Assembly (NCBI GenBank): GCA_903944255.1
Contig: CAJARE010000240.1
Coordinates: 1-20,635, forward strand
Length of the DNA: 20,635 nucleotides
Reading direction: 5' to 3'
Source of the DNA: an uncultured beta proteobacterium
GTDB lineage: Bacteria > Pseudomonadota > Gammaproteobacteria > Burkholderiales > Burkholderiaceae
Shown here piece after piece: positions 6,829 to 13,861 of this stretch (positions within the stretch are counted from its first letter, which is position 1; each line of letters begins with the position of its first letter). A model generated the notes under the pieces. It was given only the letters and a program-made list of their open reading frames with translations, made no database searches and was not told the origin of the DNA. The position numbers and the translations under genes are program-made.

Positions 6829-7467
6829 TTGAGAAAGCTACTATTCCAATATTCTGCATTCCTGATATGGACTGTTCTCCAATTATTTGCTGGAGTGGCG
6901 ATGGCGATTGAAGAGCCAAAATATTCTGTCATAGAAAAAGCAGAGCCTTTTGAGCTCAGGCTATATGCCCCAATGATTTTGGCTGAAGTCAAAGTAGATG
7001 GGGATCTGGATGAGGCCTCTAGTCAAGGATTTCGTTTAATCGCAGCCTATATCTTTGGCCAGAATCAAGTTACCGAAAAAATAGCCATGACCTCCCCAGT
7101 TGCAATTGAAGAGCAGAATATTAAAAGCGCCAAGATAGCCATGACTGCACCTGTCAATATCGAGCCAAATGCAGGTCAATGGGTAGTGTCCTTTGTGATG
7201 CCTTCGGCATACTCTTTAAATAGTCTGCCAAAGCCCTTAAATCCAAGAGTACAGTTGCGAGAAATACCTGCAGTCAAAAGAGCGGTAATACAGTTTTCTG
7301 GATTTAATAGCGCACAGAAAGTAGCTGATAAAACGCTGGAACTTGAGCAGTGGATGAAAGCCCAAAATTTACAAGCAACTAGCGTACCAAAGTTTGCCCG
7401 CTACAACCCACCTTGGAGTTTGCCGTTTATGCGGCGCAATGAAGTGATGATTGATGTCGGAAACTAG
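6829..7467 (+). CDS. Exported SOUL family heme-binding protein
   Basis: The protein has 212 residues. The start is TTG at 6829, with AGGAGG 5 bases upstream, the strongest Shine-Dalgarno in the window. A Sec signal peptide spans 1-26 (charged RK, hydrophobic core, AMA cleavage site). The mature part begins EEPKYSVIEKAEPFELRLYAPMILAEV, then F..L..YIFG.N....KIAMTSPV and AMTAPVN, with late WSLPFMRRNEVMIDV, all hallmarks of SOUL/HEBP proteins. These bind heme or other tetrapyrroles; a periplasmic location is inferred from the signal. It is the last gene of the plus-strand run and converges on rlmJ with 8 bases between stops. Confidence 0.9.
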   Translation: MRKLLFQYSAFLIWTVLQLFAGVAMAIEEPKYSVIEKAEPFELRLYAPMILAEVKVDGDLDEASSQGFRLIAAYIFGQNQVTEKIAMTSPVAIEEQNIKSAKIAMTAPVNIEPNAGQWVVSFVMPSAYSLNSLPKPLNPRVQLREIPAVKRAVIQFSGFNSAQKVADKTLELEQWMKAQNLQATSVPKFARYNPPWSLPFMRRNEVMIDVGN

Positions 7468-7477
7468 TATCTAGTTT
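7461..7477. terminator. Candidate bidirectional terminator hairpin
   Basis: AAACTAG (7461-7467), loop TAT, and CTAGTTT (7471-7477) form a perfect 7-bp stem. It spans the stop codon of the SOUL gene (TAG 7465-7467) and overlaps that of rlmJ (TAA on the minus strand, 7476-7478), exactly at the convergent gene ends. The stem is A/T-rich and followed by only a short T run on either strand, so terminator strength would be modest. Confidence 0.35.
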
Positions 7478-8357
7478 AGATCTCAACACTTTTTAATAAA
7501 AATTGCGCACCATCACCAATCCCTAAGGCTTTCACTAAGGAGGGTAGGGCTCCTGATAGATGTTGCTTGAGAGTCCATGGGGGATTAATGATGAGCATGC
7601 CACTCGCCTGAAGACGCCGCTCGCCAGGTGCATTTTCAACACGCAGCTCTACATGTAGCCAAGAACGACTATGGACAGCAGCAATTTTTTTGATGCGATC
7701 GGGTAGGGCAGCAGATTCCCTTCTGGAAAGTATTGGATACCAAATCGCATAACAACCTGTAGCAAAGCGTAGCAATGCCTCTTCAAGAGCAATTTCTAAG
7801 TAGCGATAGTCTTGCTTATCTTCATATGAAGGATCTATGAGAACAAGACCACGTCGACTTGGTGGCGGTAGCAAGCCTTTTAATCTGGCAAAGCTATTTT
7901 CCGCATAAATATCAATTTGTTTTGCTTGGGGTAGTTGTTGAATATTGTGCCGCAGAATATCAATTTCCTTGGGATGTAATTCAAATAGCTTCAGGCGATC
8001 TTGTGGCCTGAGCAAACGAGCCAGAATAAATGGAGAGCCAGGATAGGCTGAGAGTGTGCCATTAGCATTTTCAGATTGGATGCATTGAAAGTATTTTGCG
8101 ATTCCAGGATCTACTAAAGAGTTGGCCTGTGTTGCCGATGCAATATAGTTCGCAAGACGAAAAATACCACCCTCTGCTTCATTACTAACTTTGGCAAACC
8201 CATCTTCTAAGTTATAGATTCCAGCGCCAGCATGGGTATCGATAATCGTCAGTGCCCCAGGCTTTTCCTGAAGATACTCGACCAAATAAATCAGAATTAA
8301 ATGTTTCAGAATGTCAGCATGACTGCCAGCATGAAATGCATGTCGGTAGCTAAACAT
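7476..8357 (-). CDS. rlmJ: 23S rRNA (adenine-2030-N6)-methyltransferase RlmJ
   Basis: The protein has 293 residues from the ATG at 8357. An in-frame ATG 14 codons upstream (8399) lies inside the preceding PAP2 gene; the family begins MxSYRHxFHAGxHADxLKH, which matches the 8357 start (MFSYRHAFHAG). IIDTHAGAGIY is the SAM-binding motif. DPSYE at 175-179 is the N6-adenine methyltransferase catalytic motif (usually DPPYE or similar; Ser replaces the second Pro). It methylates A2030 of 23S rRNA. It is the last gene of a minus-strand run, 4 bases after the PAP2 stop, and shares no obvious function with its upstream neighbours. Confidence 0.93.
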   Translation of the reverse strand: MFSYRHAFHAGSHADILKHLILIYLVEYLQEKPGALTIIDTHAGAGIYNLEDGFAKVSNEAEGGIFRLANYIASATQANSLVDPGIAKYFQCIQSENANGTLSAYPGSPFILARLLRPQDRLKLFELHPKEIDILRHNIQQLPQAKQIDIYAENSFARLKGLLPPPSRRGLVLIDPSYEDKQDYRYLEIALEEALLRFATGCYAIWYPILSRRESAALPDRIKKIAAVHSRSWLHVELRVENAPGERRLQASGMLIINPPWTLKQHLSGALPSLVKALGIGDGAQFLLKSVEI

Positions 8358-8361
8358 AGAG

Positions 8362-9142
8362 TTACTTGGTTTTAATGAATTGTGCTTTGATAAATACAAC
8401 CAAAGTCATGAGAATGATGGCAATTGATGCGTACTGTAATGGGATATTTAACTCATGGTCCATGATTTGCGTTAGATGGACGTAGATAGAAAGTGCACCA
8501 GCAATGGCAATCACCCGTGGCCAAAGGCTTTTAGGACTTAGTCTGCTATCAGAGAGATGCTGACCTAGCATTGCTCCAATGAGGCCGCACCACATACCGA
8601 CACCAGCGCCAGCTAGAACATCTGTAAGCCAATGAGCCCCTAACAGCATTCCGAGATAAGCCAATAAGGGTAGCAAAAACAAAGATCAAGAGCATCGGTC
8701 TACGTTTGCTCTGATCGACAGAAAAATACAGTGCGCTTGCTATTGCGAAGGCAGTAAGAGTGTGTCCTGAAGGAAGCGCTCTATTGAGAAGCGGCTCCCC
8801 AATTCGATAAAAGCTGCCATCCAGCAAAATGCCTGCAGGTCTTGGTAGATCAAAAAGAGACTTTAAGATGGGGCTCGCTATTGAAGCAAAAGCGCCTGAA
8901 ATGATTCCCGCTGTTAATAAGCGTGGTGCCAATATCAGTAAGGGGAAGGCCATTGCAAAAACGCCCCACCCATTTCCAAAAAAGGTGAGCCAAGCCCAAA
9001 CCGTATCAGGAAGTAATTGGGTGAACTGGTTAATGAAAAGAAAGCTGCTGCTTTGAACATCACCGAAATAGATTGCAGCTGCTAAAGCAATCGGGATGAC
9101 TGGAATAAACCAAGCGATTGTCGGAATGGCCTTTTTATCCAT
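8362..9142 (-). pseudogene. PAP2 family membrane phosphatase, split by a one-base frameshift
   Basis: The ATG at 9142 starts a frame with several membrane segments and two of the three PAP2 motifs: KX6RP (K94, R101-P102, KSLFDLPRP) and PSGH (124-127). The third motif begins at LSRN (S163-R164) but the frame then turns to an Arg/Ser/Cys-rich tail and stops at 8549. The rest of the gene, GAHWLTDVLAG onward, is in the next frame and stops at 8362. Removing one base from the C4 run at 8637-8640 (GGGG on the coding strand) restores SRNAVRAHWLTD, a perfect SRX5HX3D motif, and a 259-residue protein. PAP2 membrane enzymes dephosphorylate lipid phosphates such as undecaprenyl pyrophosphate or PgpB-type substrates. 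It lies 5 bases after the GT9 stop. The lesion may be a true mutation or a homopolymer sequencing error. Confidence 0.85.
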
Positions 9143-9147
9143 CCGGC

Positions 9148-10407
9148 TTAATAGCCCTTAGTTTTATCGGCAGATTCTAGTTGCAGATTCACTTTATCTA
9201 ACACCTGAGTTACGGTGATAGCCTGCATACAGACATTGTCATTACAAGGTGTCTTACGATGATTAGCAGCGCTCACACAGGGAGAGCAGGCTAAATTAGC
9301 AGTGATAGGTATGGAGTTACCAATAGATCCATATAAGGCTGGGGTTTCAGGACCAAAGAGTACTACTGTTCTCAAAGGCGTTACAGCTGAAAAATGTCCT
9401 GGTCCAGAATCATTCGTCACCATCACATCTGAGAGAGTGTAGAGCGGTGGTAATTCTGCAAAGCTTACTTGCCCTGCAAAATTGAGTGCGTTTTTTATAT
9501 TAGCAACGGAGCGTACTTTTTCGACGTAATTGAATTCAGCAGGGGAGCCTGTGATCAAAATCAAATCATGTGGATATCGTTGATGAATGGCTTGAATGAG
9601 CTCAGAGAAACGCTGCTGAGCCCATCTGCGTTGCGGCAATAAATCACTGGCATTAGGATTAATTAGGATGAGACGTTCTTTTCCGGATGTAAATGCAATA
9701 TCCGATTCCTTGGCCAGTTTTTCAATGCGGGTACGAACAGTTTCTAGCACGGTAGGATTAATCACGGCTTGTTCTAGACGTACTTCAGAATCAGGAATTT
9801 GAATTTTGCTAAACGGTACCTCAATCTCTGTTGCAAAAGCAGCATGAATCAGCGAGAGAAAATTTTTGGTAATGTGAATGTGGGGGTTGTAGTGCACTTT
9901 GCGGGTTAGCATAAAACCACGCCATAATCCTTCGCCATGAAAAATGTGGTAGCCGACGCGACGCCGAGCACCGCAAAGCCCCGTTAGGATTGCGGTAAAG
10001 CGTGAGAATAGCTCTAAGTCGATCACAGTATCAATACGATGACGTCGAGCAAGGATTAGAAAGCTCAGAGTGTCTTTAATCAGGCCACCAATACTAGAGG
10101 AGTCGATGGTAAAAATATTTTCTGACTTCACTGTATTTAATAAAGTCAGGCTAGCACGATTACTTTTAAAAATTAAAAAATAGAGTTCAGCGCCACGTGC
10201 TTGCGCATTTCGCATAGCTGGATCAACCAGGATCGCGCTACCCATTTCTGATAGTTCTATAAAAAGTAATTTCTTTGGTTTGTGTGGACCGCTTGTAAAG
10301 ATATTTTGAATGCCATCCATGAGTGCGACTACTGGACTAATAAGAGCGCATAAAGGTACACCCACCCAGTGATCAATCGCTCGCATTGTATTGACGCTAA
10401 TAGCCAT
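9148..10407 (-). CDS. Glycosyltransferase family 9 (heptosyltransferase-like)
   Basis: The protein has 419 residues, longer at the N-terminus than typical LPS heptosyltransferases (about 320-350). Residues 1-45 contain a hydrophobic stretch that could associate with the membrane. Two Rossmann-like halves follow: KLLFIELSEMGSAILVDPA (from 46) and a C-terminal nucleotide-sugar site with ILINPNASD, RRWAQQRFSEL and TNDSGPGHFSA (331-341). TVVLFGPETP is the usual GT9 ending block. Four cysteines (374, 377, 388, 393) form a compact group also common in this family. It probably adds a sugar from an ADP- or other nucleotide-activated donor to an envelope glycan; acceptor and sugar cannot be read from sequence. 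No Shine-Dalgarno is clear; an alternative ATG is 7 codons in. Confidence 0.85.
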   Translation of the reverse strand: MAISVNTMRAIDHWVGVPLCALISPVVALMDGIQNIFTSGPHKPKKLLFIELSEMGSAILVDPAMRNAQARGAELYFLIFKSNRASLTLLNTVKSENIFTIDSSSIGGLIKDTLSFLILARRHRIDTVIDLELFSRFTAILTGLCGARRRVGYHIFHGEGLWRGFMLTRKVHYNPHIHITKNFLSLIHAAFATEIEVPFSKIQIPDSEVRLEQAVINPTVLETVRTRIEKLAKESDIAFTSGKERLILINPNASDLLPQRRWAQQRFSELIQAIHQRYPHDLILITGSPAEFNYVEKVRSVANIKNALNFAGQVSFAELPPLYTLSDVMVTNDSGPGHFSAVTPLRTVVLFGPETPALYGSIGNSIPITANLACSPCVSAANHRKTPCNDNVCMQAITVTQVLDKVNLQLESADKTKGY

Positions 10408-10425
10408 AGTTTTTGCTTTGAAAAA

Positions 10426-11475
10426 TTATTTACGTTTTAGTAAAAAGTATGCGCCAGGCAATACAGAAATAATGGTAATGGCACCAAAGCTAATAGAGGC
10501 TAAAACAGTGATAGATTGATTTACACCCCATAAAGCTAAAACGGAGGAAAGGGTGGCTTCACGCAAACCCCATCCAGAAATACTGATAGGCAGCATGAGC
10601 AATAAGCTTAAGGCAGGCAAACCGATCATGAGACTAGCAATTGGAGCAACGACACCATAGGCTCTTAGACAGCAGAAGAAGGTGAAAATCAAGAGGCAGT
10701 GAATGGCAATCGCATAGCAAGCTTGACCCACGTTATATGGCCACGAAAAGGCAATCTTAATTCCTGGCAGTGCACTACTCATTTGAAAGCGCTCAAGGAT
10801 CTTGCTGAATAAGTTGTAAGTAGGTGTGAGGGCTAATCCTAGGGCAATCAATAAGCCAGAAAAAATCATGATGCCGGTGACGAGGTAGCCTAAATCCTGG
10901 CCCCATGCAGCTAAGGTGGTGCCCCCAATGATTAATCCAATACCGCCTAGTAAATTGTTACCAGCCAGTCCAAGCAAGCGATCTACAAAGACCATGGAAA
11001 AACTTAAGCGCAAGCGTGGTGTAGCATGCTCAAGGTCAACAGAATGATGTAACTCTTGATCTAAATCTTTTTTACCTGTTAGAGATCCAGCATTATTTAA
11101 ATGGGTTGCGGCAATAGCGCGATAGCTATCGCCACCTAATGTGCTGGGCAACCCTTGGTTGACTAGAGCGCCACTAAAGTAGAGCAAGATGTAATTTCTG
11201 AGGCGACCTTGAAAGCCTGATTTGCGCATCAGGATCGCCCAGCGTAATCCGCCGCAAAGACATGCTGTAGTGGCGCTGATCAGGGCAGCTAAAAACCACC
11301 ATGGCTCCATCTGAATTTCAGATTCAAAAATAGCATGCCAGTCTATTCCACTGGTCGCTTTCCATAAAAGACCAATGGAAAGCAGAATCCGTATAGTGGG
11401 CCAAGCGCGTTTGAGGGCTGATTTCCACCCAGAAGCGGGTTTTGGAGTTGATTCTGAATGTAAGCTCATAGGCAT
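10426..11475 (-). CDS. Flippase-like / LPG-synthase-type integral membrane protein
   Basis: The protein has up to 349 residues and belongs to the lysylphosphatidylglycerol synthase transmembrane family (UPF0104/YbhN-like), with about 8 hydrophobic segments. The family signature NQGLPSTLGGDSYRA (106-120) and VDRLLGLAGN (164 onward) is clear, as is the late ISGWGLREA motif. There is no C-terminal aminoacyltransferase domain, so it is not a full MprF. Residues about 121-155 are a hydrophilic stretch (NNAGSLTGKKDLDQELHHS) longer than the usual loop between the two motifs. Relatives sit in glycan and hopanoid clusters and are thought to move or handle lipids. Two ATGs are possible, 11475 and 11469; a hairpin covers the first and neither has a clear Shine-Dalgarno. 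Confidence 0.85.
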   Translation of the reverse strand: MPMSLHSESTPKPASGWKSALKRAWPTIRILLSIGLLWKATSGIDWHAIFESEIQMEPWWFLAALISATTACLCGGLRWAILMRKSGFQGRLRNYILLYFSGALVNQGLPSTLGGDSYRAIAATHLNNAGSLTGKKDLDQELHHSVDLEHATPRLRLSFSMVFVDRLLGLAGNNLLGGIGLIIGGTTLAAWGQDLGYLVTGIMIFSGLLIALGLALTPTYNLFSKILERFQMSSALPGIKIAFSWPYNVGQACYAIAIHCLLIFTFFCCLRAYGVVAPIASLMIGLPALSLLLMLPISISGWGLREATLSSVLALWGVNQSITVLASISFGAITIISVLPGAYFLLKRK

Positions 11476-11489
11476 AAGGATAATGCCTA
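11469..11489 (-). promoter_or_regulatory. Hairpin over the start of the flippase-like gene
   Basis: On the minus strand TAGGCAT, loop TATCCTT and ATGCCTA make a perfect 7-bp stem. The 3' arm contains the ATG at 11475, and its last A is the first base of the ATG at 11469. There is no U tract, so it is not a standard terminator. It may couple or restrain translation downstream of the GT39 gene. Confidence 0.4.
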
Positions 11490-11517
11490 GCGCATATAAG
11501 CCCTTGAATTTGGGGAA

Positions 11518-13014
11518 TTAGTCGGCTAAACCAGCGTCTTGCCAGTTTGTGCAAAGACTAAATTCAAATTTAGATAAAGATTGACCAAAATGCCTAATTT
11601 CAAGGCTATCTATGGGCTGGCAGGCTTCAAATGCCAGATTAGGCCCAATGGGGGCAGTAAAAGGCATGCCCGACCAATTGACTAGGATCAGATTTGCTCC
11701 TTTAGCTAACTTCCCAAACCAGAGGTCAAACTGATCTTTGCGCTGATCCAAAACAAATACGGGTACTGGTTTTGCATACCAAGCAGCCCTACTACCAAGT
11801 GTCCAATTTTGCACAGCGATTCCATTAGCATTCGTTCCGCGGACTAATTCAGCTGCTTTGGCACCAGCAGCCTTCCAACCATACAGATCAGCGATTGGAT
11901 TTGATTTGATTGCCGCAGATTGAATTCCACCCGATAAGACATATCCAAAGCCAAGCAAACACAGCGCAATTTGAATACAAAATAAAATGCGAATCCATTG
12001 GCGATGATGCATAGACCATATTTTTGCAAGTCCTATACCAGCAAAAGGCGCCATACAAAACCATGCTGGTGTTGTCCAATGCGGTAAGCCACCCCCACCA
12101 GAAAGACTTGCAAAAATTACAAAAGGAATTAAAAAGAATCCTAGTAAAGCCATTAAAGAAAGTTTGTTGGCATGAACGAAGTCTTTGATAAAAACTATGC
12201 CACCCAAAATCATCATCGGCCCAAAGACAACTATTTGTAGCAATAGGAATACGCCAACACCTCGCCAAAGCCAAGTACCGCCTCCGCCATGCGCGATTTG
12301 ATACTTAAAAGAAATCCAATCATTAGTCCAATTCCAATAGAGGACTGGGCCAATCAAGATTAGCGCTAGCAGGGCAGCCAGCCAAAATCCTAATTGAGTA
12401 AGCCAAGGTTTTTTTGGGACACTCAAAAAGACAAGTAACAATGCAAAAGCCGTGAAGGCAGCCGTGTATTTACTGAGTCCTGCTAGCCCTAGCAAAATAC
12501 CTAAGATGAGCCATTCACCAAGAGTAAAAGATTCAGAGCGCAACCATCGAAGCGCCATCCACAGAATGCCAAGACTTAATGGCGCCAGGATACTGTCTGG
12601 AAGTAAGCCAATTGCCAAGATGTGGGGCATTGGACCAGCAATGATGGCGAGTACTGCCATTAAACCGCAGAGATTGGGTGAGGGCAGTGCAGAAGTCAGA
12701 TAAGCTGTGTTTTGACTTCGCATGAATTGATGGAGCTCTAGCGTTACTTGGTACGCCAAAATGCACGCAATCACCCACAGTAATTCTGGTATTAAGCGAA
12801 TCAGACCCTCTGAGGAAGTAAGCGCAACTAAAGGCCACTGAATCCAACCTACGAGAGGAGGGTGATCAAAGTAACTCCAGGCAAGGCTTTGTGCATATAA
12901 GGCATAGTGGGCTTCGTCTACAGAAAATTCGATTGCAAAACCGAGCGCAAAATGCACTAAGGCGGCAATACTGATTGAGATTGCAGCCCAGGCGGAGGGT
13001 GAGTAATTGCGCAT
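11518..13014 (-). CDS. GT39-type (ArnT/PMT-like) integral membrane glycosyltransferase
   Basis: The protein has 498 residues with about 10-12 hydrophobic segments. The first periplasmic loop has the acidic VDEAHYALYAQSL motif (D33-E34), followed by YFDHPPLVGW (D50-HPP), the standard signature of GT39/PMT-2 enzymes. These use polyprenyl-phosphate sugars to glycosylate lipid A, proteins or other envelope acceptors on the outer face of the inner membrane. A C-terminal soluble part (from about 380) follows the last membrane helix. It heads a minus-strand run (GT39, flippase-like, GT9, PAP2, rlmJ), with 42 bases to the next gene. The donor and acceptor are unknown. The ATG at 13014 has no visible Shine-Dalgarno; 47 bases separate it from the divergent DUF3047 gene. 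Confidence 0.9.
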   Translation of the reverse strand: MRNYSPSAWAAISISIAALVHFALGFAIEFSVDEAHYALYAQSLAWSYFDHPPLVGWIQWPLVALTSSEGLIRLIPELLWVIACILAYQVTLELHQFMRSQNTAYLTSALPSPNLCGLMAVLAIIAGPMPHILAIGLLPDSILAPLSLGILWMALRWLRSESFTLGEWLILGILLGLAGLSKYTAAFTAFALLLVFLSVPKKPWLTQLGFWLAALLALILIGPVLYWNWTNDWISFKYQIAHGGGGTWLWRGVGVFLLLQIVVFGPMMILGGIVFIKDFVHANKLSLMALLGFFLIPFVIFASLSGGGGLPHWTTPAWFCMAPFAGIGLAKIWSMHHRQWIRILFCIQIALCLLGFGYVLSGGIQSAAIKSNPIADLYGWKAAGAKAAELVRGTNANGIAVQNWTLGSRAAWYAKPVPVFVLDQRKDQFDLWFGKLAKGANLILVNWSGMPFTAPIGPNLAFEACQPIDSLEIRHFGQSLSKFEFSLCTNWQDAGLAD

Positions 13015-13061
13015 AGAAGGATTTTAGACTCACTTGCTACATTCTTTGGGACAATTGTTGT

Positions 13062-13856
13062 ATGAACATTTACCACTATTTTCTTTTCATTCCTTTTTTG
13101 GCTACAGCGTTGGTGGGCTGTGCTGGATTTGGTAGTGGTTCAGTTCAGGATGAGTTTGGTCAGACTGTCAATATGGATCAAGTGCCTACTCAAGATGATT
13201 TGCCGAAATTTTCTAATCAGACGGTTCGTGAAGGTATGCCAGGAGGGTGGCATTTTTATCGGATTGCCCCTAATAAAAAGAATACCGTTTACCGTTTGGA
13301 AAACTACCAAGGTAGGACTGTGTTGAGCGCGAACTCTAAAACGTCAGCCTCTGGATTGGCCGTGAAGTTAAAGCCTAGAGCGGCACAAAATTTATGGTTA
13401 AAGTGGGAGTGGAAGACGACTGTTCCGATTCCTGCTGCAGATAATACCGAGCGCATACATGATGATGCACCACTTCGAATTTTGGTTGCCTTTGATGGTA
13501 ATAAATCAAAGTTGACTCTAAAGGAAAAATTGACCTTTGAGATGGCTAATTTAATTAGTGGGCAGGAATTGCCATATGCAACACTGATGTATATATGGTC
13601 AGGTAAATCGCCGATTAATTCTATTTTAGATAACCCACATACTTCACGCATCAAAATGATTGTTGTAGATTCTGGTTGGGATAGGCTTGGACAATGGCAT
13701 TTACATCAGCGTGATCTTTACACAGATTATCGGAATGCCTATGGTGAATCGCCTGGCGAGGTGATCGGAATTGCCTTACTTACTGACACCGACAATACTA
13801 AGTCGGAAACAAAAGCCTTCTATGGTGATATCGAATTCATCCGTAAAACTAAATAG
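13062..13856 (+). CDS. DUF3047 family lipoprotein
   Basis: The protein has 264 residues. A lipoprotein signal ends LVGC (Cys20) and is followed by Ala. The mature domain matches DUF3047: GGWHFYRI, TVYRLE, L.A.S..SASGLAVKL, LWLKWEWKT, DDAPLRILVAFDG, LPYATLMYIWS, then IKMIVVDSG, LGQWHLHQRDL..DYR.AYGE.PGEVIGIALLTDTDNT and a C-terminal YGDIEF. This is a secreted beta-rich domain of unknown function, common in betaproteobacteria. It stands alone: divergent from the GT39 gene and convergent with copA, 5 bases apart from its stop. An 8-bp palindrome ACAATTGT (13051-13058) lies just before the ATG; no Shine-Dalgarno is seen. Confidence 0.88.
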   Translation: MNIYHYFLFIPFLATALVGCAGFGSGSVQDEFGQTVNMDQVPTQDDLPKFSNQTVREGMPGGWHFYRIAPNKKNTVYRLENYQGRTVLSANSKTSASGLAVKLKPRAAQNLWLKWEWKTTVPIPAADNTERIHDDAPLRILVAFDGNKSKLTLKEKLTFEMANLISGQELPYATLMYIWSGKSPINSILDNPHTSRIKMIVVDSGWDRLGQWHLHQRDLYTDYRNAYGESPGEVIGIALLTDTDNTKSETKAFYGDIEFIRKTK

Positions 13857-13861
13857 TTAAT

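Noticed and set aside
8359..8399. Upstream ATG at 8399 for rlmJ
   Set aside because: It would add 14 residues not found in the family and lies within the end of the PAP2 gene; the 8357 start matches the family N-terminus.
12452..12847. Open frames on both strands inside the GT39 gene
   Set aside because: They overlap the well-supported GT39 coding frame entirely and show no protein-like pattern of their own.
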